The translations under genes and the position numbers were made by a program. Of a DNA stretch of 64,000 bases, positions 33,960 to 43,554 are shown in pieces (position 1 is the stretch's first letter; each line of letters begins with the position of its first letter). This stretch comes from Ilyomonas limi (GTDB lineage Bacteria; Bacteroidota; Bacteroidia; Chitinophagales; Chitinophagaceae): positions 1 through 64,000 of the forward strand of contig NZ_SZQL01000002.1 in NCBI RefSeq assembly GCF_005233845.1, read 5' to 3'. The notes under the pieces were generated by a model. It was given only the letters and a program-made list of their open reading frames with translations. It was not told the origin of the DNA and did no database searches.

Positions 33960-34592
33960 ATGAAATCCTACGAAAAATTGTTGCTCGAAAATAAGGGCTG
34001 GGCAAGCGAAAAAATAGAAGAGGACCCCGAATATTTTCAGCGATTGGCAAAGCTGCAGAAACCAGAGTTTTTATGGATAGGCTGCAGCGACAGCCGTGTG
34101 CCGGCTAATGAAATTACCAATACACAGCCCGGCGAAATATTTGTACACCGCAATATTGCCAATTTGGTCATCACTACCGATGTTAATTTACTGAGTGTAC
34201 TGGATTATGCCGTAAATCACCTGAAAGTACGGCACGTAATTGTATGCGGGCATTATGGCTGCGGCGGCGTAAGTGCAGCACTTACCAATAACGATTATGA
34301 GCATGTGCTGAATATGTGGCTGCGAAACATAAAAGATGTGTATCATATTTATAAAAATGAGCTGGATGCAATAACAAACAGGGAAGCTAAATGCGACCGG
34401 CTGGTAGAATTAAATGTGATAGAACAGGTAAAACATTTGGCAAGAACCTCTATCATTCAGCGTGCATGGAAAAATGAACAGCGCCCGCATTTGCATGGTT
34501 GGGTGTATGGGCTGAAAGATGGAGTTATAAAGCCCATATTCGAAATGCCTGCAGGTACCACATTGGAAGATGTGTATCAGTTTGATTTATAA
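33960..34592 (+). CDS. can: Beta-class carbonic anhydrase
   Basis: Catalyses hydration of carbon dioxide to bicarbonate with a zinc ion. Ligands are Cys42, Asp44 (or the Asp-Arg pair with Arg46) in WIGCSDSRVP, His98 and Cys101 in VCGHYGCGG. The 210 residues match the Escherichia Can type. Adjacent to the SulP gene, it probably converts the imported bicarbonate or traps carbon dioxide for carboxylases. Confidence 0.96.
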   Translation: MKSYEKLLLENKGWASEKIEEDPEYFQRLAKLQKPEFLWIGCSDSRVPANEITNTQPGEIFVHRNIANLVITTDVNLLSVLDYAVNHLKVRHVIVCGHYGCGGVSAALTNNDYEHVLNMWLRNIKDVYHIYKNELDAITNREAKCDRLVELNVIEQVKHLARTSIIQRAWKNEQRPHLHGWVYGLKDGVIKPIFEMPAGTTLEDVYQFDL

Positions 34593-34903
34593 TTTTTTGC
34601 CACAAAGGTGCTAATATACAAAGCACTTTTGGTAGTGTTTTTAAATGTAAGATGGCTTAAAAGGAACCATAAATAAGGTGAACAGACATTCTTATTTTCT
34701 AAATTTATCAATACCATAGAAATAAAAGCTTTTTTAAGTAGCATAGATCTTTTTTTGACCATCTTACATTCCGGAACACTATAAACAATTACTCATTTGT
34801 CAGGCAATAGTTCATCAAAAATAAAAGCACGAAGAAAATAACCTTCGTGCTTTTGTCTTATAAAAAAATTTTTGTATTCGTATTTTGGTGGCTAATTCTC
34901 CGG
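34593..34903. other. Gap between convergent carbonic anhydrase and plsX genes
   Basis: A word-like repeat (GCCACAAAGGTGC...ACAAAGCAC, 34599-34626) follows the carbonic anhydrase stop directly; the terminator at 34823-34854 lies near the plsX end. A 61-codon minus-strand frame here is not protein-like. Confidence 0.6.
34823..34854. terminator. Bidirectional terminator before plsX 3' end
   Basis: AAAAGCACGAAG at 34823-34834 pairs with CTTCGTGCTTTT at 34843-34854 with an 8-nt loop; A/T runs at both feet. Confidence 0.85.
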
Positions 34904-35854
34904 TTATACCGCCTGCATAAATGCATGTTTTATTATACCGCAAAAATTGGTCTGCAGCATTTTTTCAGCTACTAATATCATATTCTTAAATGCTGCTGCA
35001 TTAGAGATGCCATGACCAATAATTACGGGCTTGGCTACGCCTAAAACCGGCGTTCCGCCATAATTTTCGTAATGAAAGCGATGCAGGTATTCATCATTAT
35101 CCAGTTGCCGGTTAACAGCAATATCATAAAACGATTCTGCCATTTTTAGTACCACATTGCCGGTAAAGCCATCGCACACCATTACATCTGCTTTATCTTT
35201 AAACACATCTCTGCCTTCTACATTGCCCACAAAGTTGATGGTGGCATTTTCTTTCAATAACGGGTAAGTGGATTGCGCCAGCAAATTGCCTTTACCTTCT
35301 TCTTCGCCTACATTTAACAAACCCACTTTAGGGCTATCAACACCTAGTACATACTGTGCATACAAGCTGCCGAGTACGGCAAACTGGTTCAATTGTTCCG
35401 GTTTGCAATCGGCATTCAAGCCTACATCCAGCAGCAAGCCGGTAGCACCGTTGAGTTTGGGAACAATAGTAGAAATGGTGGGGCGAAGTACGCCTTCGAT
35501 AGCTTTGATGGTGTACATAGTGCCGACCAGCATGGCGCCGGTATTGCCTGCACTAAGAAAAGCATCAATTTTGCCGGAGGCTAATAAATGAAAACCAATT
35601 GCAATGGAAGATTGCTGTTTTTCTTTGAGCGCTTTGGTAGGATGCTCGTGGTAGCCAATCACTTCGGGCGCATGAATAAGCCGTATAGTGTTTGCAGGAA
35701 TGTTGTGTTCAATTAGTAATGGCTGCACCTGCTGCTCATCGCCTATACAAAATAGTGTTGCCGGCTGTGCACTGGCAGACAAATACTGATGTACGCCTTT
35801 AACGGCTTCAAGGGGAGCATAATCGCCGCCCATCATGTCCAGTCCAATATTCAT
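34904..35854 (-). CDS. plsX: Phosphate acyltransferase PlsX
   Basis: PlsX makes acyl-phosphate from acyl-ACP for phospholipid synthesis. The start NIGLDMMGGDYAPLEAVKG, the SAGNTGAMLVGTMYT segment, the LLDVGLNADCKPEQL motif and the VMVCDGFTGNVVLKM segment are family signatures. The length of 316 residues is normal. It is the last gene of the conserved DUF177-rpmF-plsX block; fabH, which often follows plsX, is not present here because a convergent carbonic anhydrase gene comes next. ATG 35854 is used instead of a TTG three codons upstream. Confidence 0.96.
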   Translation of the reverse strand: MNIGLDMMGGDYAPLEAVKGVHQYLSASAQPATLFCIGDEQQVQPLLIEHNIPANTIRLIHAPEVIGYHEHPTKALKEKQQSSIAIGFHLLASGKIDAFLSAGNTGAMLVGTMYTIKAIEGVLRPTISTIVPKLNGATGLLLDVGLNADCKPEQLNQFAVLGSLYAQYVLGVDSPKVGLLNVGEEEGKGNLLAQSTYPLLKENATINFVGNVEGRDVFKDKADVMVCDGFTGNVVLKMAESFYDIAVNRQLDNDEYLHRFHYENYGGTPVLGVAKPVIIGHGISNAAAFKNMILVAEKMLQTNFCGIIKHAFMQAV

Positions 35855-35899
35855 AGCCGGCAAGCTAATAATAATTGCTGAAAAAATAAAAGTGTTGCC

Positions 35900-36094
35900 T
35901 TATGCTTTCAGCGGTGCTTTTTCCGATACTACTTTTCCTTTGTAGTACAGTTTTCCTTCACTCACATGCGCACGGTGGCGCACGTGCATTTCACCGGTAG
36001 TGGTGTCTTTGCTCAGCGTTACTTCTTCGGCTTTATAATGCGTTCTGCGCTTTGCGCTGCGTTGTTGCGAATGTCTGCGTTTTGGGTTTGGCAT
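35900..36094 (-). CDS. rpmF: 50S ribosomal protein L32 (bL32)
   Basis: A 64-residue ribosomal protein starting MPNPKRRHSQQRSAKRRTHY, as L32 does. It lacks the four-cysteine zinc site present in some L32 versions, so it is the zinc-free form. It lies between the DUF177 gene and plsX, the standard order, with 45 bp to plsX. Confidence 0.97.
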   Translation of the reverse strand: MPNPKRRHSQQRSAKRRTHYKAEEVTLSKDTTTGEMHVRHRAHVSEGKLYYKGKVVSEKAPLKA

Positions 36095-36123
36095 AACCTA
36101 AAATTTAAAATATCTAATAATGT

Positions 36124-36666
36124 TTATTGTAAGTTTTTAAACTGATCCAGGCCTTTCCACAACGGATTGGCTCCTTTTTCCGTATCATTTTCCATCTGCT
36201 CCAGCTTCTTCAGCACTTCCGGATTACAGGTACTTTTACCTTCTGCATCTTCAGGACAATATTTTTGCGTTGGAATGCTCAGGTTGATGAACTCGTAAAT
36301 CCAGTCGGCAATATGCAAATGGCTTTCTGTTTTGCTGATGTAATACACATCAGGATCTTCTTCCTGCTCATTCATCTTTTGCGGCTCGTCCACCATTTTC
36401 ACCACAATATTAAACTCATCCCAAAGCCGCATGGTGAGCGGGTTGCCACAACGGTCACAGGCAGCATCTGCTGTTCCGTCTATATCAAACTTCAGCAGCA
36501 TGAAGCCATTTTTTTTGTCCAATGTGAGCTTTACATTTGCGTACACATTGGTAAAATCCTGTTCGTCGTAAGGTGCAAAGAACTTATCATCTATCTCGTA
36601 CTGAAACTCGTGAACGCCCGGCTTTAAACCCACAAACGGAATTTCAAATGCTCTCCGGTTATTCAT
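36124..36666 (-). CDS. DUF177 (YceD-family) protein
   Basis: A 180-residue member of the YceD/DUF177 family, linked to 23S rRNA processing or accumulation and almost always found upstream of rpmF. The conserved CDRCGNPLTMRLWDEFNIVV segment at about residues 70-90 and a second Cys pair (KYCPEDAEGKSTCNPE) near the C-terminus are present. The frame continues upstream to 36804, but ATG 36666 gives the family's normal start. Confidence 0.88.
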   Translation of the reverse strand: MNNRRAFEIPFVGLKPGVHEFQYEIDDKFFAPYDEQDFTNVYANVKLTLDKKNGFMLLKFDIDGTADAACDRCGNPLTMRLWDEFNIVVKMVDEPQKMNEQEEDPDVYYISKTESHLHIADWIYEFINLSIPTQKYCPEDAEGKSTCNPEVLKKLEQMENDTEKGANPLWKGLDQFKNLQ

Positions 36667-36834
36667 GGTCACAAAATTAAGGTCGGCAAAGGTAGGGCAA
36701 AAATGGATAGTGAACAAAGGTAATTTTGTTGCAGGAGATTGTTTTATAATTTGTTTGGGAAGTTTAAGAGAGAATAGATAAAATCCTAAGTTACGAGAAT
36801 GCATTACTGCACTTACTTACAAATGATCATTCAA

Positions 36835-36875
36835 ATACAAGAGCCTGCCTCATTATCCAAGGCAGGCTCTTGTAT
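36835..36875 (-). terminator. Long-stem hairpin downstream of the metalloprotease gene
   Basis: Sixteen perfect pairs between 36835-36850 and 36860-36875 around a 9-nt loop, 15 bp beyond the metalloprotease stop. The U-tract is weak. Confidence 0.7.
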
Positions 36876-36889
36876 ATAAAAAAATACAA

Positions 36890-39460
36890 TTATTTAGGTT
36901 CCAATGCTTGTTTGATTCTCTCAGCTACATCCTGCAAATGATATTTGCTCATTTTATCAGAAGTGCCCGGTACCGCAGCCAGTATTCTGCTACGCAATGC
37001 TACTAAATGTGCCCGTGCAATGGATACCACATCGGTTGATTTGACGCCGCCGCCGCCAATAGCAGGTCTGGATCCGAAACTAATGGTAATCATCCCGGTA
37101 GAAGGCGTCAATATATTTATCAAAGCTTCCGCGTATGTTTTTTGCAAATTGCGGCGGTACATATCTATTGGTTTCTTAGTAGCCAGTTCGCTCCAGATGC
37201 CACTTTCCGCATCGGTGAGCATATCATCGGGGCTGTACGTATTGGCAGTACCAAAGCGATAGCTACTATACACCATCCGGCCCAGGCGCGAGTTGGAAAC
37301 CAAACTATTGATAACGTTCGTTTGAATATTACCTACCGTTTCTGCTGTTACAGGATTACTAAATTTATTCAATACCTCCCTGTTTACCAGCCAGGTAGGT
37401 GTTTCAAACAACTGCTTGTTTAAGAAAGCAATGGCTTCTTTTTGCGTGGTTTTTGGTGTGGGAGAATACACATCGCCGCTTTGCTCTATACTTTTGGGAA
37501 CTTCATACACACCACCTACATTTTTCAGTACATGAAACATATAACGGTTGTATTGCAATGCCAGTTGCGTGTACATGTCCTCCAGATTCTCGTATGTATC
37601 TGCTTCTTCTTTTGTCCATTCGGGCAGGTTAGCCAATATGCGCTGCAGGTTTTTAATGCCATAAGCACTGGCTTTCATGTTATCGTTGCCCAAATCCTCA
37701 GTTTGTGAGTGCGGATCGTAGGGGTTGGTTTCGGTACCAAACCATAGACGCGGATTAGCTTTCAGGCTGTCCACAATCCATTTGTTTACAATCTTCTTAT
37801 CCTCTTCTTCATTTTTAGCACCCGTATAAGCATAGCCCCATTGAATAGCCCACTTGTCATAATCGCCAATGCGCGGGAATAAGCCGGCTTCAGTAATGCT
37901 GTCCTCGGGTTGGGCTACATAATTAAAGCGGGCATAATCCATAATAGAAGCCGTATGTCCATGCGCTTCCACCCAGGCTTTGTTGCGAAGCAGTTCAACA
38001 GGTGTAGTGCTGCTGCTGCCCATATTGTGGCGCAAGCCAAGCGTATGGCCAATTTCGTGCGATGAAACAAAGCGTACCAGTTGTCCCATCAAAGAATCAT
38101 CAAACTCCATTTTACGGGCTTTGGGGTCAACGGCGGCAGTTTGTATCATATACCAGTCGTGCACCAGCTTCATTACATTGTGATACCAGCCAATATGACT
38201 TTCAATGATTTCACCACTGCGCGGGTCGTGTACGTTGGGACCGTATGCATTTTCAATATTCGAAGCAAAATAGCGCACTACCGAAAAGCGGGCATCTTCC
38301 AGGCTCATGCTACTATCGTTTTCCGGCCATTCTTTGCCTATGATAGCATTCTTAAAACCAGCTTTTTCAAATGCTTTTTGCCAGTCGTTGATACCCGCTA
38401 TCAGGTAAGGACGCCATTTTTTAGGCGTAGCCGGATCAATATAATACACAATGGGCTTTTTTGGCTCTACCAGTTCGCCACGCTTCCATTTATCCATTTC
38501 CTCGGCTTTTGGCTCTAAGCGCCAGCGTACCACAAATACTTCATTTTTTACTTTCTGTTGTTCATCGCCATACTTGGTATAGTCATCAGCAAAATAACCT
38601 ACACGCGGGTCGAACATGCGCTTATTCATGGGCGTGGCAGGCAGCAGGACAAAAGAATTATTAATTTCTAAAGTAACGGCTCCCGCTGCGCTGGCTGCCG
38701 GAAAAGTAGTAGAAGGAAATGGGCCGGCACTAAATCCACCAAAATTGGGCGCCGAATTGAACGTTTTTACCGTCTTCACTTCGGTATTGATAGGATAACT
38801 GTTGATGTTAGCGATGTACGACCTATCGCTGATGAGACCGGACAAATTATAAGCGCGTTTATCAAACGGATTGATGCTTACCACCTGAATATCTCCTCTG
38901 AAAAAATCAGTAACATCAATTACTACGGTTGCAGAATCTTTGCCGGTTGTATCCTTGCCGTAAGCTTTGATATCAAACACGCCCGCAATCGGGTTGAGAT
39001 TGGAATTGGTAACTGCTTTATAAATCTGATTGGAAGAATCAGCTACATTAATAGTAGTAATTACACGCAAAAAGACATTATTATTAGGACCTTTTTCCCA
39101 GGCGATGGTTTGTTGATTAGCCAGTTCGCCACCATACACATCGGCGCCGCCGGGCACTTTGCTGTAGCGCGTAATAGCAATGATTTCGCGGTTCATCAGG
39201 CTGTCCGGTATTTCAAAATACCATTTCTCCTCTACTTTATGCACGGTAAACAAGCCAGGCTTAGTGATGGCTTTACTGGTAATTACTTCGTTGTAAGGTT
39301 TCGGTGCGCCTATCTTTTGCGGTGGCAATCGTTTGGTGGTATCACCGGCTGGTGTAGCGCGAACATTGGTCTTAGCAGCAGCAGTTGTAGTGGATTTTTT
39401 TTGCGTAGCACATCCTGCTATTAATCCGGTAACGGAGAGCAGTAACAATAAATTTTTCAT
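36890..39460 (-). CDS. Large zinc-dependent metalloprotease, lipoprotein
   Basis: An 856-residue protein with a lipobox signal (LIAGC, Cys17), so probably anchored in the envelope. The first 330 residues match the DUF5118/DUF5117-type N-terminal regions: the IPDSLMNREIIAITRYSKVP and PMNKRMFDPRVGYF segments. The metzincin zinc site HEIGHTLGLRHN lies at about residues 466-477, followed by SIMDYARFNY, the Met-turn. The rest is C-terminal to the catalytic domain. These large metalloproteases are typical of Bacteroidota; the substrate is unknown. It stands alone with its own terminator. Confidence 0.93.
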   Translation of the reverse strand: MKNLLLLLSVTGLIAGCATQKKSTTTAAAKTNVRATPAGDTTKRLPPQKIGAPKPYNEVITSKAITKPGLFTVHKVEEKWYFEIPDSLMNREIIAITRYSKVPGGADVYGGELANQQTIAWEKGPNNNVFLRVITTINVADSSNQIYKAVTNSNLNPIAGVFDIKAYGKDTTGKDSATVVIDVTDFFRGDIQVVSINPFDKRAYNLSGLISDRSYIANINSYPINTEVKTVKTFNSAPNFGGFSAGPFPSTTFPAASAAGAVTLEINNSFVLLPATPMNKRMFDPRVGYFADDYTKYGDEQQKVKNEVFVVRWRLEPKAEEMDKWKRGELVEPKKPIVYYIDPATPKKWRPYLIAGINDWQKAFEKAGFKNAIIGKEWPENDSSMSLEDARFSVVRYFASNIENAYGPNVHDPRSGEIIESHIGWYHNVMKLVHDWYMIQTAAVDPKARKMEFDDSLMGQLVRFVSSHEIGHTLGLRHNMGSSSTTPVELLRNKAWVEAHGHTASIMDYARFNYVAQPEDSITEAGLFPRIGDYDKWAIQWGYAYTGAKNEEEDKKIVNKWIVDSLKANPRLWFGTETNPYDPHSQTEDLGNDNMKASAYGIKNLQRILANLPEWTKEEADTYENLEDMYTQLALQYNRYMFHVLKNVGGVYEVPKSIEQSGDVYSPTPKTTQKEAIAFLNKQLFETPTWLVNREVLNKFSNPVTAETVGNIQTNVINSLVSNSRLGRMVYSSYRFGTANTYSPDDMLTDAESGIWSELATKKPIDMYRRNLQKTYAEALINILTPSTGMITISFGSRPAIGGGGVKSTDVVSIARAHLVALRSRILAAVPGTSDKMSKYHLQDVAERIKQALEPK

Positions 39461-39663
39461 TCAGTTCTTCACAATTTTAAAACGCGATGAAGATAATGTG
39501 CGATATTGATATGCTGACCGGAATTAATTTAATGATTACCTAATTTATAATCTGCTTTTGATATTATAAATACACAAATGGGTACAAAGACGAATAATAA
39601 ACACTTTGTAATACTTGTTTTAGAGGTGTGATTATAATAAGTTTTATCAGCAATATTTAAAAC

Positions 39664-39691
39664 AAAAAGCAGTGCAAAGGCACTGCTTTTT
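39664..39691 (-). terminator. Terminator of the DUF5684 gene
   Basis: AAAAAGCAGTGC at 39664-39675 and GCACTGCTTTTT at 39680-39691 form a 12-bp stem with a 4-nt loop; on the minus strand TTTTTGTTTT follows. Confidence 0.85.
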
Positions 39692-39711
39692 GTATCAGTA
39701 AAACACTATTA

Positions 39712-40107
39712 TTACATAGCGGTTTGTTCAAAATCAAAGGTATGCTCACCGCTGTAAGCTTGAAAAGCAATTGGATCGCCATAAGGTCCCTGATACTGCG
39801 CATCGCCAAAACCCAGTTGCAGTATGCCTATACCAAAGATAAACATGAGCAAGGTGGTTAGTTCGTCTTTGCCAAAGCTTTTAGAAAGTATATTATACGT
39901 CCAAATACCAAAAACAATATTTACCACAGGAATACATAACAGCAGCAACCACCATGCAGGTTTACCTACTATTTTCAGTAAAATATAAATGTTGTAAAAG
40001 GGAATAATAGCAGCCCAGCCTGGCTGACCGGCTTTCTCATAAATTTTCCAGGTGGCTACCACCATCGCAATGATGTAAGCAAAATAAGCAACTACAAAAA
40101 GAATCAT
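39712..40107 (-). CDS. DUF5684-family membrane protein
   Basis: A 131-residue protein with three or four membrane segments (about 1-20, 32-58, 60-72, 84-102). The motif WKIYEKAGQPGWAAIIPFYNIYILLKI is the DUF5684 signature. The C-terminal 30 residues are soluble and rich in Gln, Tyr and Gly. Function unknown. Confidence 0.78.
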   Translation of the reverse strand: MILFVVAYFAYIIAMVVATWKIYEKAGQPGWAAIIPFYNIYILLKIVGKPAWWLLLLCIPVVNIVFGIWTYNILSKSFGKDELTTLLMFIFGIGILQLGFGDAQYQGPYGDPIAFQAYSGEHTFDFEQTAM

Positions 40108-40197
40108 AAAATCTGTTTATGTTTTGGTTTTGTTTTAAAAGTCAAATGTCTGTTTTATTATAAAAATAAATACTACTTTATATACTTTTAAACAATA

Positions 40198-40231
40198 AAT
40201 AAGCGATACTTAATGAAAAGTACCGCTTATT
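40198..40231 (-). terminator. Terminator of etfA
   Basis: AATAAGCG-A-TACTT pairs with AAGTA-C-CGCTTATT with one mismatch; T-rich sequence follows on the minus strand. Confidence 0.75.
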
Positions 40232-40256
40232 AAAAATGAATAAATTCACATGTTTG

Positions 40257-41222
40257 TTATACTCCTTTCAGCTTCTTGATTTCTTCTGTAAGTTTTGGTA
40301 CTATTTCAAACAAATCGCCAACTACGCCATAGTCCGCCGCTTTGAAGAAAGGTGCTTCTGCATCTTTATTAATCACGACCATCACTTTGCTCCTGTTTAC
40401 GCCGGCAAGATGCTGTATGGCACCAGAAATACCTACGGCAATATATAAATTTGGTGATACCTGAATACCCGTTTGTCCCACATGCTCGTGGTGGGGGCGC
40501 CAGTGTGCATCGGCTACCGGGCGGCTGCAGGCCAATGCTGCATGTAATGAATGCGCAAGGTCTTCGAGGATGCCCCAGTTTTCAGGCCCTTTCATTCCGC
40601 GACCACCGCTTACTACAATTTCTGCCTCAGTAAGTGGTACTTCGCCTTGTACTTTATTGACGGTGGCTGCTTTTACCTTAGCATTATCGGCGGTAGCATC
40701 CAATTTTTCTACCTGTGCGGTTTCGCTGCCGGTTTCAGCAATGCGAAAACTATTTGGATTAACGGTTATTACTTTCACCGGTGAAGTGATGGCTACATTG
40801 GCAAATGCTTTTCCAGAAAAAACCGACTTACGCACCGCAAAACCATTGCTGGTATCGGGCAAAGCCACTGCACCGGCAACAAGCCCGGCTTTGAGTTTTG
40901 CAGCTATGCGCGGCGCTACAGCACGTCCGGTTTGGTTGTGGGAGAAAACGATTACTTCTGCATTGCTTTTTTGTACAGCTTCCATGATGGCATTTGTGTA
41001 AGCCTGAGCATCCATTGTGTTGAAGGTATCACTTTCGCCGTGATATACTTTGGATACGCCATAACTGCCAAGATCGGCTGCATTTTTTGCCAAATTACCC
41101 AGTACTACAGCATTAGCGGTAGTGCCTATCTGTTTAGCCAAGGCCACGCCATAGCTTAATGCTTCTAATGATGCTTTTCTTATCTGACCTTCAGCTTGGT
41201 CAACGAATATGAGAACAGACAT
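40257..41222 (-). CDS. etfA: Electron transfer flavoprotein, alpha subunit
   Basis: The FAD-binding alpha subunit of the ETF, which takes electrons from acyl-CoA and other dehydrogenases to the quinone pool. The C-terminal FAD domain shows the VSGGRGMKGPENWG signature at about 208-221 and GQTGIQVSPNLYIAVGISGAIQHLAG at about 248-273. The length of 321 residues is normal. It follows etfB (upstream on the minus strand) after 142 bp. Confidence 0.96.
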   Translation of the reverse strand: MSVLIFVDQAEGQIRKASLEALSYGVALAKQIGTTANAVVLGNLAKNAADLGSYGVSKVYHGESDTFNTMDAQAYTNAIMEAVQKSNAEVIVFSHNQTGRAVAPRIAAKLKAGLVAGAVALPDTSNGFAVRKSVFSGKAFANVAITSPVKVITVNPNSFRIAETGSETAQVEKLDATADNAKVKAATVNKVQGEVPLTEAEIVVSGGRGMKGPENWGILEDLAHSLHAALACSRPVADAHWRPHHEHVGQTGIQVSPNLYIAVGISGAIQHLAGVNRSKVMVVINKDAEAPFFKAADYGVVGDLFEIVPKLTEEIKKLKGV

Positions 41223-41364
41223 TTTTTGTGAATTTGTGCCCTCTTCCCTACTCTTCTCCGCAGATGGTGAAGGAAATGAAAAGAGCGTATTTAATAGTGA
41301 ATTGCCAATTATAAGAGGTGAGAAATAAGTTGTAACTTAAATATCTTTTTCTTGCTTCTCATTT

Positions 41365-42108
41365 TTATATAACTCTTGCTTCTTCGTGCAGCAGCCGCAC
41401 CAGTTCTGCCATATCGGTAGCAGGCACCATTTTAACACCGGCTTTGGCAGGCGGTAATTCGTAGCTTACTATTTTGGTGAGTGCTTCTATGGGGGTAGGT
41501 TCTACCACTTTTAGCGGTTTGGTACGGGCAGCCATAATGCCGCGCATATTGGGGATGCGTTGCTCGGCAACCCCCTTCTGACAACTAACAACAGCAGGCA
41601 AAGCCACTTCGTCCACTTCTTCGCCACCCTCAATTTCGCGGGTCACCACAGCCGTTGTGCTGTTCAATTCAAATTTGGTAGCTAATGATATATAGGGCAA
41701 ATCCAATAATTCTGCTACCATGCCGCCAATAGCAGAAGCATTATAATCTATTGTTTCTTTACCGGTAAAAATTAAGTCATAGTTGCCCTGTTTCGCCACT
41801 TCGGCTATTTGTGCTGCTACAAAATAGGTATCATCACTTTGCGCATTGATGCGAACGGCTTCATCGCCACCTAACGCCAATGCTTTGCGGATAATGGGAT
41901 CGCTATCTGCACCGCCTACATGAACAAGCGTGATAGTTATAGAGGCATCTTTTTCCTTTAACTCAATAGCACGCACCAGCGAATACCATTCGTCGTATGG
42001 ATTGATAATCCATTGCACACTAGCCTCGTCAAACTTTGTATTGTTTTCTTTAAAAGCAATCTTTGAAGTAGTATCCGGTGTTTTACTTATACAAACTAAT
42101 ATTTTCAT
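41365..42108 (-). CDS. etfB: Electron transfer flavoprotein, beta subunit
   Basis: The AMP-binding beta subunit of ETF. Typical features are MKILVCISKTPDTTSKIAF at the start, NPYDEWYSLVRAIELKE, VHVGG and the beta-subunit signature region EGGEEVDEVALPAVVSCQKGV at about 166-186. ATG 42108 gives the family start, instead of the longer frame to 42165. First gene of the etfB-etfA unit; its partner is downstream on the same strand. Confidence 0.95.
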   Translation of the reverse strand: MKILVCISKTPDTTSKIAFKENNTKFDEASVQWIINPYDEWYSLVRAIELKEKDASITITLVHVGGADSDPIIRKALALGGDEAVRINAQSDDTYFVAAQIAEVAKQGNYDLIFTGKETIDYNASAIGGMVAELLDLPYISLATKFELNSTTAVVTREIEGGEEVDEVALPAVVSCQKGVAEQRIPNMRGIMAARTKPLKVVEPTPIEALTKIVSYELPPAKAGVKMVPATDMAELVRLLHEEARVI

Positions 42109-42144
42109 GCAATAATATTTGAGAGCCGCAAAGATAACAGTCGG

Positions 42145-42180
42145 GAAACAAGATACAAGGAACAAGTATTCAAGTATTCA
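42145..42180. repeat. Word-like intergenic repeat (ACAAGATACAAG type)
   Basis: Imperfect repeats of AACAAGATACAAGGAACAAGT and ATTCAAGTATTCA. Forward copies also occur at 44481-44505 and a reverse-sense copy at 44921-45003. Confidence 0.4.
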
Positions 42181-42270
42181 GTAAATAAGAATACGAGAAT
42201 AATTATCCGGGCAAAACTCAGCCCATAGACTCGTTTATGAAAAAGCAACTTGCCTTTTGTTCCAAACACA

Positions 42271-42298
42271 CCTTTGCACCTCAGCGCCATTGCGGTTT
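42271..42298. repeat. Word-like intergenic repeat (CCTTTGCACC...GCGGTTT type)
   Basis: CCTTTGCACCTCAGCGCCAT then TGCGGTTT, similar to 26001-26022. It ends 9 bp before the stop of the thioredoxin-like gene. Confidence 0.4.
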
Positions 42299-42306
42299 GA
42301 AAAAAC

Positions 42307-43554
42307 TTAATTCCATGTTTTCTCGCCGGCTTTCATTTTGTCTAAAGTTTGCTGATAGCCTTTTTTCTCGGCTTCATTTACCACCAAATCCATTGCTTTT
42401 TGTTCCCATTCTATCGCTTCATCTTTACGTCCTAAACGGTACAGGATATTGGCATATGTGTCCATATATGCCGGGTTTTGTTCCTTCTCAAAAGAACGTT
42501 TGCTCCATTCCAGCGCACTTTGCAGGCAGTTTTCATCGCTGCAGTTTTGAAAAACAGTCCAGGCATATTCATTCAAATTGCCTTGCGATACATTATCGCC
42601 ATAGCTTTTCATATATGCAACGATGGCTGGGCCAAAGTCATTCCACTGCTGGCGATTCATATAAAAAAGCACCTTTGAATAGGCAATCACTTCATTGGCC
42701 TTGGCGGGATATTTTAACTGCACACTATCTTTCAGCTTATTCCAGTTCGGCTCGCCGGCAATAGGTGCATACCGGTTAAATAATACGGGCACCACTTCTT
42801 CATAAAAAATAATACGGTTAACCCCATTTTCAGCAACGCCTTTACCCAATACTGCATCTACTTTTTCAGGGTTTTGAAGCATTATCTGAAAACCTTTGTC
42901 CTTGCTGCTTTGTGTAAAAGCCTGCAGCAGGTTAAGTGTTTTAGGGGTATAAATATTGCTTTGCGTTGCTAAATAGTCGTTTGCTATCTGCGAACCGGTT
43001 TTATCGTCGTAAGCGTGTAAGGCAGCCATAGCAAGGTTGTATAAGAAGGCTGAATCTTTTTGTCCTGCTTTGTATTTAGCCAGCATTGGATAATATTGCT
43101 TTGCAGGGTCTAATGCTTCTTTAGCTTTAGCTATAAATTCGTCACCCGTTTGCGCAGCACCCACAATGCGGTGAACAAGCTTGCCATTCTGGTCAAAAAT
43201 TAAAAATGTTGGATAAGCCATTATCCCGTATTCTTTGGCAATATCGTGTCCCGCGGCATACCAGCTTTTTACTTCCTCATTATCGCTGTCGGTAGTGTCC
43301 AGTTGCACACCTACATTGATGAAATTGGCATTCATCAGATCGCCGACTGCCTCCTGCGGAAAAATCTGCGCACTCATATATTTGCAGGGACCGCACCAGG
43401 TAGTAAAGCAATCCATAAAAATATATTTATGTTCAGCTTTGGCTTTTGCCTGTACCTGCTGCCACGTAAGCCCTTGCTCAAAATGTACCCCTTTGTCCTG
43501 TGCTAAAGCAGCAATTGGCAAAAGGCAAAGCAACCATTGAATGATGTTTTTCAT
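42307..43554 (-). CDS. Exported thioredoxin-fold protein with TPR-like C-terminus
   Basis: A 415-residue exported protein (signal peptide ending in ALAQ). The thioredoxin fold occupies about residues 30-150 with the redox motif TTWCGPC (Cys54, Cys57) and the cis-proline region AYPTFLIFDQNG. The rest is helical; the end (YANILYRLGRKDEAIEWEQKAM) is a tetratricopeptide repeat. Likely a periplasmic reductase of the resA/tlpA kind; partners unknown. ATG 43554 gives the signal peptide; a longer frame to 43593 exists. Confidence 0.88.
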   Translation of the reverse strand: MKNIIQWLLCLLPIAALAQDKGVHFEQGLTWQQVQAKAKAEHKYIFMDCFTTWCGPCKYMSAQIFPQEAVGDLMNANFINVGVQLDTTDSDNEEVKSWYAAGHDIAKEYGIMAYPTFLIFDQNGKLVHRIVGAAQTGDEFIAKAKEALDPAKQYYPMLAKYKAGQKDSAFLYNLAMAALHAYDDKTGSQIANDYLATQSNIYTPKTLNLLQAFTQSSKDKGFQIMLQNPEKVDAVLGKGVAENGVNRIIFYEEVVPVLFNRYAPIAGEPNWNKLKDSVQLKYPAKANEVIAYSKVLFYMNRQQWNDFGPAIVAYMKSYGDNVSQGNLNEYAWTVFQNCSDENCLQSALEWSKRSFEKEQNPAYMDTYANILYRLGRKDEAIEWEQKAMDLVVNEAEKKGYQQTLDKMKAGEKTWN